Positions 1 to 7,052 of a DNA stretch of 50,585 nucleotides are shown here, piece by piece. Location of the stretch: assembly GCA_045640525.1 (NCBI GenBank), contig JAZUFE010000026.1:1-50585 (forward strand), given 5' to 3'. The first letter of the stretch is position 1; each line of letters opens with the position of its first letter. Source of the DNA: JAILLW01 sp045640525 (lineage in GTDB: Bacteria; Bacillota; Clostridia; Lachnospirales; Lachnospiraceae). Both the position numbers and the translations under genes were made by a program. The notes below the pieces were generated by a model. It did not search any database, was not told the DNA's origin, and worked only from the letters and a program-made list of their open reading frames with translations.

Positions 1-105
1 CTTTCTCTCTTGAAGAAAGTTCAGAAACGCTACAATCAAAGCACCAAAGGTACAGAGCAAAGTCAGTATACCTAAGAATATCGAAATAATTTCGAAAGCT
101 GTCAT
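1..105 (-). CDS. Holin-like type I toxin (partial, C-terminus beyond the window)
   Basis: Reading leftward from the ATG at 103-105, 35 codons are visible, beginning MTAFEIISIFLGILTLL, with one hydrophobic helix and then a charged tail (QERK) where the window ends. The short acidic start, single membrane segment and basic tail match the family annotated as putative holin-like toxin, small membrane peptides of TxpA/BsrG-type type I toxin-antitoxin systems. A strong GGGAGGTG ribosome site lies 7-8 bases upstream. A good promoter and a structured leader precede it (210-238, 133-202). In TxpA/RatA the antisense RNA antitoxin overlaps the toxin 3' end; here that would lie outside the window, so it cannot be checked. 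The family is recalled, not searched. Confidence 0.75.
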   Translation of the reverse strand, partial: MTAFEIISIFLGILTLLCTFGALIVAFLNFLQERK

Positions 106-209
106 AATAACGCACCTCCCTTCCTATATATTCCGGATATCCGGTCAATGGCTCGGGAGGCTACCACCCTGTCATGGGTACTCTTCCACGTGGTTTCCCA
201 CGCAATAAT

Positions 210-238
210 ATTATATCATCTCAGTGGAAATATCTCAA
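210..238 (-). promoter_or_regulatory. Sigma-A-type promoter of the holin-like toxin
   Basis: On the minus strand a TTGAGA hexamer (233-238) is 17 bases from a perfect TATAAT (210-215). The predicted start near 203 gives a leader of about 100 nt. The leader contains a GAAA-tetraloop hairpin (189-202) and the 12-bp palindrome CCGGATATCCGG (133-144) before the ribosome site. A long structured leader is usual for type I toxin mRNAs. Confidence 0.65.
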
Positions 239-270
239 TCATTTTTCGAACTGTTGTTCTTGTATCGTGA

Positions 271-554
271 CTTTTCAAAAGTTGTAAATAAGTTGTAAAT
301 TCACTATTATTTCATCCAAAAATCCTTAAAAATCAAGCATTTCAATATAACGGTTAGTACCATGCCCCAGCAGACAAACAGTACATTTATCATGCTATTT
401 TGAAATCCTTTCTCACTTTCTTTGAGGCCTCAAAAACCGCCTCTGCAAAAGTTGTAAATGAGTTGTAAAACCAACACTATCTATTAGAGAAATGCTGTAA
501 AATCAAGGTCCGTGGCCACTTTGTTAATACCTTGCCGTGGCAGACAAACAGTAC
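271..554. repeat. Two diverged direct repeats, 170 bp apart
   Basis: 271-384 and 441-554 align without gaps at a constant 170-bp offset. Both begin with CAAAAGTTGTAAAT(A/G)AGTTGTAAA (276-299, 446-469), share AAAATCAAG in the middle, and end with the identical CAGACAAACAGTAC (371-384, 541-554). The second copy abuts the left REP of the transposase unit. No gene is seen between the toxin and the transposase (106-669). The repeats may be old insertion footprints or noncoding ends of the mobile unit. Confidence 0.6.
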
Positions 555-560
555 TTTTTG

Positions 561-1466
561 GACCCTTGGGGACGGGGTTAGGGGGTCATTTTGGTATACC
601 ATATTGCTTTTTCTCTCCAAATCTATTACACTTCTTAAATAAACACATCTCAAATATCTAGGAGTATTTATGCCAAGAGAACCTCGTAAAATCAGTTCAA
701 CCGGCATTTATCATATCATACTTCGTTCTATTAATCAGCATATCATCTTTGAAGAAGATGCCGATTATCAAAAAATGCTTTTCCTTTTATCCGATTGCAA
801 AAGAACATTTGATATTGATATTTATGCCTATTGTCTTATGGACAACCACATTCATTTACTTATCCGTTCTTCGGAAGATTGCTTAGCATCCTTCTTTCAA
901 AGTCTGGGAACCCGTTTCGTGCGATGGTACAACACCAAGTATTCCCGTTCAGGACACCTATTTCAAGACAGATTTTACAGTATTCCCGTAGAGAGCAAGT
1001 CACAGTACTTATCTACGCTTGTGTACATTCACAATAATCCTGTAAAATCATCTATCTGTCGCTTTCCATCCGAATATCGATGGAGTAGTTTTAATGCATT
1101 TTATGGACAAAAAAATCCCTTGGTCGACATATCACATTCCCATGACATTGCCGGCTCAAAGAATCTTTTACTTCAATATTTTTCAACCTGCTCTTACGAT
1201 TTTGACGAAACTCAGATTAAACCCGCCATGGAAAAATCCAGACAATTTATGCCTGACAAAGATGCACTGAATATTTTTAAAGAAGTCACTCATTTGTGCT
1301 CGACTTCCGAAGTTGTTAAACTCACGAAGCCCCTTCGCAACAATTACATAAGCATACTTCGAAAAAAGGGACTGACAAAAAAACAAATAGCTCGATTAAT
1401 GGACATATCGATATCAACAGTAAAGAGGTGCTCAAAATGACCCCCTAACCCCGTCCCCAGGGGTGC
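561..1466 (+). mobile_element. RAYT unit: transposase gene between inverted G-rich REP copies
   Basis: The left copy (561-589) reads GACCCTTGGGGACGGGGTTA and continues GGGGGTCAT. The right copy (1437-1466) is its inverted complement, identical over 22 bases. Between them lies one Y1/IS200-like transposase gene. An inverted REP pair around a tyrosine transposase is the usual arrangement of REP-associated tyrosine transposases. The right copy forms the broken end of the TOTE-like gene (1344-1736), so the unit lies inside or at the edge of that gene's remnant. Confidence 0.7.
670..1440 (+). CDS. REP-associated tyrosine transposase (RAYT, Y1_Tnp/IS200-like)
   Basis: A 256-residue HUH-type single-strand DNA transposase. 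The metal-binding HUH motif is H60-I-H62 in CLMDNHIHLLIR. The candidate catalytic tyrosines are Y113 or Y119 in the helix ending YIHNNPVK. GHLFQDRFYS (residues 95-104) is a conserved RAYT/Y1 stretch. After a linker, the last 30 residues form a helix-turn-helix (LTKKQIARLMDISISTVKR), found in many RAYTs and absent from minimal IS200 enzymes. The ribosome site AGGAG is 5 bases before ATG 670. The stop TGA is the first codon of the right REP copy, so gene and repeat are fused. RAYTs are mostly single-copy domesticated enzymes that nick and join their REP hairpins; that activity is inferred from the family. Confidence 0.9.
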   Translation: MPREPRKISSTGIYHIILRSINQHIIFEEDADYQKMLFLLSDCKRTFDIDIYAYCLMDNHIHLLIRSSEDCLASFFQSLGTRFVRWYNTKYSRSGHLFQDRFYSIPVESKSQYLSTLVYIHNNPVKSSICRFPSEYRWSSFNAFYGQKNPLVDISHSHDIAGSKNLLLQYFSTCSYDFDETQIKPAMEKSRQFMPDKDALNIFKEVTHLCSTSEVVKLTKPLRNNYISILRKKGLTKKQIARLMDISISTVKRCSK

Positions 1467-1736
1467 ATAACCTCTCTTTGCAAATACATCCTGTCGGCCC
1501 CAAAACAATGCAAAATACCTTTTTGCCATGTCATCTGTTATATATTCCGGAATGATAATTCTTTCACCCTGATCCGGATCATAGTTTTCTAAGTTTTCTA
1601 TCTGTTCCTCAAAATGACTGTATTCTTCATATGGTATATTAGCCTTTTGTAATTGAGCTTTAAGAACAGTATTTTCATTCTGTAATGAGCGAACCAGCTT
1701 TCGTAATGAATCAATGTCATATTTTTCAATATTCAT
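1344..1736 (-). pseudogene. 5' remnant of a TOTE-type primase/helicase gene, truncated by the RAYT unit
   Basis: From ATG 1736 the first ~88 codons look like the N-terminus of large (~900-1000 residue) DEAD/DEAH helicases that carry the archaeo-eukaryotic-primase domain of TOTE conflict systems. There is a coiled coil (SLRKLVRSLQNENTVLKAQL), then YDPDQGERI and ITDDMAKRYFALFWGRQDVF. At AKRG the homology stops at the REP copy; the remaining codons to 1344 are the repeat (APLGTGLGG) and antisense of the transposase. No helicase part follows on the far side, so this is a remnant and not a simple interruption. It lies 21 bases behind the AbiEii-like gene, with its own ribosome site (GAGGGGGG), so the three genes probably formed one defence operon. 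The family is recalled from sequence pattern; moderate certainty. Confidence 0.6.
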
Positions 1737-1757
1737 AAATTTCGCCCCCCTCGATAA

Positions 1758-2807
1758 TTATCGTTCAAATAACCTAACAGAATATGCCACCATATCAAAC
1801 GCATTCTTGTCTATCTTCCTCGTCTGGTTAAGTTTTGAATAATCTCCAGTCAAAAGGTCTGCCTCCGGTATTTCAGCATCTAATGGCTGATTATTCAAAA
1901 TACAAGAAGATAAGTGCATTACCTTGGCAGCCTGCCTAAATGCTATTTCACCGTTAAATTTAATATTGATAAGAAAGCCTCCCAGCCCTTTTATACCAAA
2001 GAGATAATCTTTATAGTCTTCCTTATCAAATTTGCCTTTAGAATATATAGAAAGAGCTGACATAAAAGTATCTTTTAGGCATTCCTCCGGCTTGATGTCA
2101 AGACCACGATATCTTATCTCCGCTTCAGCAGTATTAAAATAAGACTCTGTGATTTCATTCTGTATCTTTGCCACATCATAAAGAGATGCAACATCAAAGA
2201 ATTGTTTGATTACTTCTATTTTCTTATCTACAATCCTATCTTCATACTCCATAATAGGTTTTACGCCGATTGTATGTGGTGCAAATGCCGTCAGCTTGTC
2301 ACCCAAAATAGATTCTACACTTGGAACCGTAACCATAACTGGATTCCCCTCAGTCAGAACTAAACTGTTATGTATCTCCTTCTCAATCACCCTTGCATAA
2401 TGATTTTTTTCATAAAGAACATCGAGAAGAACTGATATATCTTTGTCCGGGTGCAAAACTGATTTGAAGAAAAATCGAAAGTGCTGTTTTACAATATTGT
2501 TTGCACCTTTCCTTTTATTTTCTTCATATCCGATAAACGGATAAATCATACTTGCTTTCTTAACATAGTCTTCCATATTAGTATCTGGTTCTGCAATGAT
2601 GTCTATATCCGTTGACAGTCTCAGCGGTGTATTCAAAAGGAGCATTAACGAAGTACCTCCCTTGAAAGTAAATTTCGCACCAACAGTAACCAGTGCCTCT
2701 AATAGTCCGAATGCAAAAATGGTTCTTTCAAGAATTGTTGGATCACATTTCTGTGAATCCAGTACCTCATCTATATATTCTTTACTGTATATTCTTTTAT
2801 CTATCAT
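1758..2807 (-). CDS. AbiEii-type nucleotidyltransferase toxin
   Basis: A 349-residue protein with the hallmarks of the AbiEii/AbiGii nucleotidyltransferase toxin family. KGGTSL (residues 49-54) is the nucleotide-binding GG[ST] turn, and STDIDI (65-70) carries the paired catalytic aspartates D67 and D69. VPSVESILGDKLTAFAP is the conserved family segment in the middle. In type IV AbiE systems the toxin transfers nucleotides onto targets, reported as tRNA acceptor ends for relatives, and causes growth arrest during phage infection. The start ATG overlaps the end of the upstream antitoxin-like gene by 11 bases, indicating translational coupling. Both catalytic motifs are intact, so the toxin is likely active. 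Confidence 0.85.
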   Translation of the reverse strand: MIDKRIYSKEYIDEVLDSQKCDPTILERTIFAFGLLEALVTVGAKFTFKGGTSLMLLLNTPLRLSTDIDIIAEPDTNMEDYVKKASMIYPFIGYEENKRKGANNIVKQHFRFFFKSVLHPDKDISVLLDVLYEKNHYARVIEKEIHNSLVLTEGNPVMVTVPSVESILGDKLTAFAPHTIGVKPIMEYEDRIVDKKIEVIKQFFDVASLYDVAKIQNEITESYFNTAEAEIRYRGLDIKPEECLKDTFMSALSIYSKGKFDKEDYKDYLFGIKGLGGFLINIKFNGEIAFRQAAKVMHLSSCILNNQPLDAEIPEADLLTGDYSKLNQTRKIDKNAFDMVAYSVRLFER

Positions 2808-3474
2808 TAATTTTTCTCCAGTATGCTAAAATTTCATTATACCTGCCACGACGCCTTGCATAGGCAAGTAATTTCTTTTCATTCACTGCATAAGATGCTG
2901 CTGCGTCTTGAATAAGCTCCTGTACTGTGTAACCATCAAATAGTTCAATCAATAATTTGTCACATAACAAATCCACAAAAAGCTTTTCTATTGTTAAATG
3001 GTTGTTTTTCGATATGGGCGCTCTATCCACCATTGTTCTTAATACGATTAAATCGTTTTTCTGATATCTGAAATACTCTTCCGTCTTAGGGTTAACAAGC
3101 ACCATTGTATTTTCATCCGATTCAGTAAGCGCATCATATATTGTATCCAGAAAATCCTTGGGCGTTTCTATAAAAATAGTATTTTTTGCAATCAGCAAAT
3201 TCAGCCATTCATTTAAGATACTGCTTTCCCATACAACAAGTTTTATTTCAGGATATTGTGTTCTTAGATTATTCCTTATAGTTTCAGCAGTGCTTCCAAG
3301 CTCATAATCATATACAGAGCCTACCTTTGCATATTGCTGTGCTCCAATACTTTGTAATCCATTATCCTTACAGTAATGAAATAATTTCCACTTCAAATCC
3401 GTATCGCTTATTTCTGCATTTTCTTTTCGTAATATCTCTGTGATTTCTTTTTTTGTAATGATTGTTTTTCCCAT
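2797..3474 (-). CDS. AbiEi-like antitoxin / DUF6577-type partner
   Basis: A 225-residue protein encoded just upstream of the AbiEii-like toxin and overlapping it. The first ~75 residues look like a winged-helix DNA-binding domain (TKKEITEILRKEN ... YDYELGSTAETIRNNL). The remainder resembles the C-terminal antitoxin/effector part of AbiEi-like proteins, which I recall as DUF6577. The start at 3474 is chosen over the in-frame ATG at 3516 because AAGGGGGTG lies 5 bases before it and the promoter's -10 box covers 3516. Such antitoxins usually repress their own operon. The N-terminal fold and autoregulation are inferred. Confidence 0.75.
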   Translation of the reverse strand: MGKTIITKKEITEILRKENAEISDTDLKWKLFHYCKDNGLQSIGAQQYAKVGSVYDYELGSTAETIRNNLRTQYPEIKLVVWESSILNEWLNLLIAKNTIFIETPKDFLDTIYDALTESDENTMVLVNPKTEEYFRYQKNDLIVLRTMVDRAPISKNNHLTIEKLFVDLLCDKLLIELFDGYTVQELIQDAAASYAVNEKKLLAYARRRGRYNEILAYWRKINDR

Positions 3475-3514
3475 GATACACCCCCTTAAAGCAGGTACTC
3501 CATTTTCGATTTTC

Positions 3515-3543
3515 ATTATATCAAGAAGTTCAAGTTAATTCAA
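3515..3543 (-). promoter_or_regulatory. Promoter of the abiE-like operon
   Basis: TTGAAT (3538-3543) and TATAAT (3515-3520) on the minus strand are separated by exactly 17 bases. Transcription would start near 3508, about 34 bases before the ATG at 3474. The spacing and -10 match are good enough to support the start chosen for the antitoxin gene. Confidence 0.65.
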
Positions 3544-3586
3544 CGGATTTTGCCTATTTTTTGCTTTTTAGGCATTTTCCGTCCTT

Positions 3587-3643
3587 CTAAAAAAATAAAA
3601 GCCACCCTATCATACTAAGTATTTAGCAGATAAGATGGCCTTA
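3587..3643 (-). terminator. Intrinsic terminator of the LuxR-type gene
   Basis: On the minus strand AAGGCCATCTTATC (3630-3643) pairs with GATAGGGTGGCTTTT (3597-3611) through a few G-U pairs, followed by ATTTTTTT. It lies about 90 bases after the stop of the regulator gene. A second small hairpin (CCTCG/CGAGG, 3672-3697) lies just before it. Confidence 0.5.
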
Positions 3644-3710
3644 TTCATATTTCTGGGATGGTCCATGTTCTCCTCGCACTAAAAGGTGTAAACGAGGTGC
3701 AGACTAGTCA

Positions 3711-3780
3711 TGACCCTTGGGGACGGGGTTCCCTAGGGTTCCAGAGGTGCGCCCGGAGTGCCCGGGGGTGCAAACAAATC
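3711..3780 (+). repeat. REP copy 3 (half-core plus extended GC-rich tail)
   Basis: TGACCCTTGGGGACGGGGTT at 3711-3730 matches the left REP of the RAYT unit. After that it diverges into CCCTAGGGTTCCAGAGG and a GC-rich run ending near 3771. It is strongly GC-rich against an AT-rich background. The tail encodes, antisense, the last residues and the stop codon of the LuxR-type gene. Confidence 0.7.
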
Positions 3781-3993
3781 TATCAATTCTTTTCTTCCCG
3801 GAACCCATGCCTTTTCATAAATATGAGTAAAATGATTCTTTACTGTTTGTTCAGATATACCATAGATATATGCTATTCTTCGATTTGAAAAGCCAGATAT
3901 CTTTAAGTATGCCAATTCCTGTTCGCGTTTTGTAAAATTATATTTTTGAGCAACTTCCAAGTATCTTTCTTTCGTAAGTATAGACCTATTCAT
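3733..3993 (-). CDS. LuxR/GerE-type helix-turn-helix regulator with a REP-derived C-terminus
   Basis: An 86-residue stand-alone DNA-binding protein. FTKREQELAYLKISGFSNRR begins the GerE-type four-helix domain and IAYIYGISEQTVKNHFTHIY contains the recognition helix. There is no receiver or sensor domain. The usual final helix is replaced after KELIDLF by PPGTPGAPLEP, encoded by REP copy 3, so the protein may be slightly shortened. It starts inside the last codons of the membrane-protein gene (overlap 3986-3993), so the two are translationally coupled. It could regulate its membrane partner; the target is unknown. Confidence 0.75.
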   Translation of the reverse strand: MNRSILTKERYLEVAQKYNFTKREQELAYLKISGFSNRRIAYIYGISEQTVKNHFTHIYEKAWVPGRKELIDLFAPPGTPGAPLEP

Positions 3994-4465
3994 CACCCAA
4001 ATCCATTTCTTTGTTCATTTCACGTTCGGCATTTAGTCGAAGTGGCAGCAAAAAGAACTCTATGATAACAGCATATAATCCTGCAAGAAAACATACAGCC
4101 AAATTGGGGCCGATAATAGAAGTATCATCTATATTGCCTAAAACCCAAACTGCTGAAATTGTTATTGCAAAAAGAGCTGCAAAAATCGTCATCTTTTGTG
4201 CAGCATCAACTGCACCGATTATATTTTTGAGTTCCAATAAGCTGTAGGGTTTGATTCCAACGGAAAATGATTTAATAAAATCTTTCCACACTCCCATAAT
4301 CAATAATCCCGGAATTAGAACTACTGTAATTAGAATGAAAGAGGAAAAATCAAAAAACCACATTATGGATGATAATCCCCATCTCCCCATTAGAATGTTC
4401 CCTAAAAATATTACTACCAAAAGTAACAATTCTCCAAGTACAACCATGCGTATATTTCTTTTCAT
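3986..4465 (-). CDS. Small four-helix membrane protein, possibly MotA/TolQ/ExbB-like
   Basis: About 159 residues with four predicted membrane segments: one near the N-terminus (VVLGELLLLVVIFLGNIL), one around residues 35-58, one around IFAALFAITISAVWVL, and one in GPNLAVCFLAGLYAVIIEF. The KPYSLLELKNIIGAVDAA loop followed by GPNLAV resembles the short MotA/TolQ/ExbB-type proteins annotated in Lachnospiraceae, but the proton-channel assignment is weak. The ATG at 4465 is preferred over an upstream in-frame TTG because AAAGGA lies before it. It forms a two-gene unit with the LuxR-type regulator. Confidence 0.6.
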   Translation of the reverse strand: MKRNIRMVVLGELLLLVVIFLGNILMGRWGLSSIMWFFDFSSFILITVVLIPGLLIMGVWKDFIKSFSVGIKPYSLLELKNIIGAVDAAQKMTIFAALFAITISAVWVLGNIDDTSIIGPNLAVCFLAGLYAVIIEFFLLPLRLNAEREMNKEMDLGDE

Positions 4466-4590
4466 TATAATCGCCGTCCTTTCTGATAATGTATCTATAG
4501 GCAAATCATATCACCAAAAAAGAAAAAATAATGTAGTACCTTTTTGGACATCGAACGGAATAGTCTACAATATATCTAAGGTTAGGATTT

Positions 4591-4617
4591 TTGTATACAT
4601 AGGTAATATGGTATAAT
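4591..4617 (+). promoter_or_regulatory. Extended -10 promoter of the hybrid histidine kinase
   Basis: TGGTATAAT (4609-4617) is an extended -10 element. TTGTAT at 4591-4596 is a -35-like hexamer at a short 15-base spacing. The start of transcription would be about 20 bases before the AGGAGGTG ribosome site (4632-4639) of the kinase gene. Confidence 0.5.
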
Positions 4618-4644
4618 TTATCAATAAAACTAGGAGGTGCACTC

Positions 4645-7011
4645 ATGACGATGAATGATATTCTTTTCAACAAATTTGTCGGACCGGCAACCGTATTCAG
4701 CTTTTCGAACGATACGATTAAGACCATCAAAGTTAATGACAGATATCTTCCGGAACTTGGAATGAATATGGATGTAAACGAGTTCATAGCCACGGATTTG
4801 CAAGAAGCTTTTGATGAAGAAAATCTGCAGATATATTTCGATGCCATTCGTGAATGTATCGCAACCGGAGAAGAAGTGCACTGTGAGACGTGGCGAATGC
4901 ATATTTCCAATTGCTGCGGAGAAGAAAAAATCCGAATTCATAGTCGATTGGTACCGCTTGAGAGTAATTACGGCGAAAATGTAATCTTTGAAGAGATCAG
5001 AAATATTACCTCTGAAAGACGAAATCTCGATACTCTTACCGAGAGTGAACGTCGTTTCAAAATAGCCAGTGATCAGATTAATATATACTATTGGGAATAT
5101 ACTGTCGCAACCAAGGAAATGCGCCCGTGCTTTAGGTGTATGAGAGATTTGGGTCTTCCCGCATTGGTCAAGAACTATCCCGAACCGGCGATAGAGATGG
5201 GAATTTTCCCACCGGACTATGCGGATATGTACAGAGACTGGCACAGGCAAATCGCCGAAGGCGTCAAAGAACTTGAGGCGGACATTCCTCTTACCGTAGG
5301 TCGGGTTCCTTTTAAAGTCAGGTACACTACGGAATTTGACGAAAACGGAAAACCCATCAAGGCGTACGGATCAGCAACTCTGATTCCCGAAAAAGATAAA
5401 CTGCGTAAACAGATTATCGATACTCTTTCGGAGAACTATAACAGTATCCTGTTGGCAGATTTGGATACTGACAGCTTTGAAGGCATTAAGGAAGACCCCG
5501 GATTTCCTTTCCCCAAAAGCACAGTATTCTCGAATTGTGCCGGTTATTTTCTAAATGGATTTAAAGATGAAAACGGAGATAATCCGAAAGAAAAGTTCAG
5601 TGACACTGATTATATCAAAAACGAATTGTTTAAGGATTCTTTGAATAGAGAATTTCTGATGCAAAGTGAGGAGGCTCAAATATGGATTCGACTTGGTTTT
5701 CAGGTTGTTGAAGCCTCTTCAAAAGGTATTTCCAAAATACTCATTACATCAAAAGTATTTGATGATGTTCAGGTCCGCAAAATTGAAGCCGACCGACTGA
5801 TTGCAGAGCAAAAGAAAGAACTCGAGAAGCGTGAAAAGCAACTGATGGAGGCTGTTGATGCTGCCAACAAAGCTAATTCTGCCAAAACCTCTTTCTTTTT
5901 CAATATGTCACATGATATCAGAACTCCAATGAATGCTATCATGGGATTCTCGAAGTTGGCCCTTGAAGAGATAGATAACCATGAAAGCACTGTTTCCTAT
6001 CTTGAAAAGATAGTTGCCAGCAGCGAACATATGCTGGGACTGATTAATGACATTCTTGACATGAGTCGTATCGAAAGCGGCAAGATGGAATTGGTTAAAA
6101 CACCTGCGAAGTTAAAGACTTTATGTAATGACGCTTACGATATCATCAAAACTCAAATGCAGGCCAAGAACATTGATTTTGTGCTTGATACCTATGGCAT
6201 TAAAGACGACGGAGTTTTGTGTGATAAGCTTAGATTTAAACAGATAATACTCAATCTTTTATCGAATGCATATAAGTTCACTCCCGAAGGCGGAAAGGTA
6301 AGCTTTTCGATTAGAGAAATTAAAAGCGGCGAAAAACCCGAATTTGAGATTCGTATCAAAGATACCGGAATCGGAATGACCGCTGAATTTAAAGAACATA
6401 TATGGGAACCTTTTTCGCGCGAAAAGACGGAAACGGTTAATGTAATTCAAGGAACCGGACTCGGAATGGCAATTGTTCGTAACCTTGTCAACATGATGCA
6501 AGGAACTATTGACCTTACGACAGAGCTCGGCAAGGGAACAGAGTTTATTATTAATCTTCCGCTTGAAAGATCTAACAGCGAATCGGAAGAGACAAAGACC
6601 GGATACGACGTGTCAAATTTGCGATTTGATGGTAAAAAGATACTCCTTGTAGATGATACAAGTGTCAACAGAATCTTGGCTAAAGCGATTTTGTCCAAAA
6701 TCGGATTTGAAATCGTTGAAGCAGAAAACGGTTTTGAAGCCGTCAAACTGATTAGCGAATCCGTTCCCGGAAATTTCAATCTAATACTTATGGACGTAAT
6801 GATGCCGGTTATGGACGGTATTGAGGCAACACGTCAAATCAGAAATTTGAAAGATGACCGATTAGCTCAAATACCTATTATTGCCATGACCGCCAATGCT
6901 TTTGAAAATGATATTAAAGCTACTCTTGATGCCGGAATGAATGCGCATGTTACCAAGCCTTTCATTAAAGAAGAACTCATATTCCGTATCAATGAGTGTC
7001 TGACCCCCTAA
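4645..7011 (+). CDS. Soluble hybrid sensor histidine kinase with receiver domain
   Basis: 788 residues, no membrane segment. Residues ~1-380 carry divergent PAS-like sensing regions (an RNITSERRNLDTLTESERRF linker joins two of them), then a coiled coil (~375-410). The HisKA H-box is FFFNMSHDIRTPMNAIMGFS with phospho-acceptor H423. The ATPase domain shows LLSNAYKFTPEG (N box), DTGIGM and GTGLGMAI (G boxes). A receiver domain at the C-terminus has the phospho-acceptor D717 in LILMDVMMPVMDG. It therefore phosphorylates its own receiver, as in phosphorelays; no output domain or partner regulator is adjacent. AGGAGGTG is 5 bases before the ATG. The last three codons and the stop (CTG ACC CCC TAA) lie in a REP copy, so the original end may have been replaced. 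Confidence 0.9.
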   Translation: MTMNDILFNKFVGPATVFSFSNDTIKTIKVNDRYLPELGMNMDVNEFIATDLQEAFDEENLQIYFDAIRECIATGEEVHCETWRMHISNCCGEEKIRIHSRLVPLESNYGENVIFEEIRNITSERRNLDTLTESERRFKIASDQINIYYWEYTVATKEMRPCFRCMRDLGLPALVKNYPEPAIEMGIFPPDYADMYRDWHRQIAEGVKELEADIPLTVGRVPFKVRYTTEFDENGKPIKAYGSATLIPEKDKLRKQIIDTLSENYNSILLADLDTDSFEGIKEDPGFPFPKSTVFSNCAGYFLNGFKDENGDNPKEKFSDTDYIKNELFKDSLNREFLMQSEEAQIWIRLGFQVVEASSKGISKILITSKVFDDVQVRKIEADRLIAEQKKELEKREKQLMEAVDAANKANSAKTSFFFNMSHDIRTPMNAIMGFSKLALEEIDNHESTVSYLEKIVASSEHMLGLINDILDMSRIESGKMELVKTPAKLKTLCNDAYDIIKTQMQAKNIDFVLDTYGIKDDGVLCDKLRFKQIILNLLSNAYKFTPEGGKVSFSIREIKSGEKPEFEIRIKDTGIGMTAEFKEHIWEPFSREKTETVNVIQGTGLGMAIVRNLVNMMQGTIDLTTELGKGTEFIINLPLERSNSESEETKTGYDVSNLRFDGKKILLVDDTSVNRILAKAILSKIGFEIVEAENGFEAVKLISESVPGNFNLILMDVMMPVMDGIEATRQIRNLKDDRLAQIPIIAMTANAFENDIKATLDAGMNAHVTKPFIKEELIFRINECLTP

Positions 7012-7030
7012 CCCCGTCCCCAGGGGTTCC
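7001..7030 (-). repeat. REP copy 4 at the kinase stop codon
   Basis: TGACCCCCTAACCCCGTCCC, continuing CAGGGG, is the inverted core of the RAYT repeat, identical to the right end of the RAYT unit over 26 bases from 7001. The kinase TAA lies inside it. The next gene's ribosome site begins just behind it. Confidence 0.8.
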
Positions 7031-7052
7031 CAGGAGTTACAAAGGATACGAA

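Noticed and set aside
477..707. A 76-residue minus-strand ORF before the transposase gene
   Set aside because: It covers the repeat and the left REP, has no ribosome site and no recognisable protein pattern.
3658..3888. A plus-strand ORF over REP copy 3
   Set aside because: It runs antisense to the LuxR-type domain and its composition comes from the GC-rich repeat.
6996..7052. Longer start for the PIG-L protein
   Set aside because: It would translate the REP copy and overlap the kinase end; ATG 7053 has a ribosome site and starts at the conserved fold.
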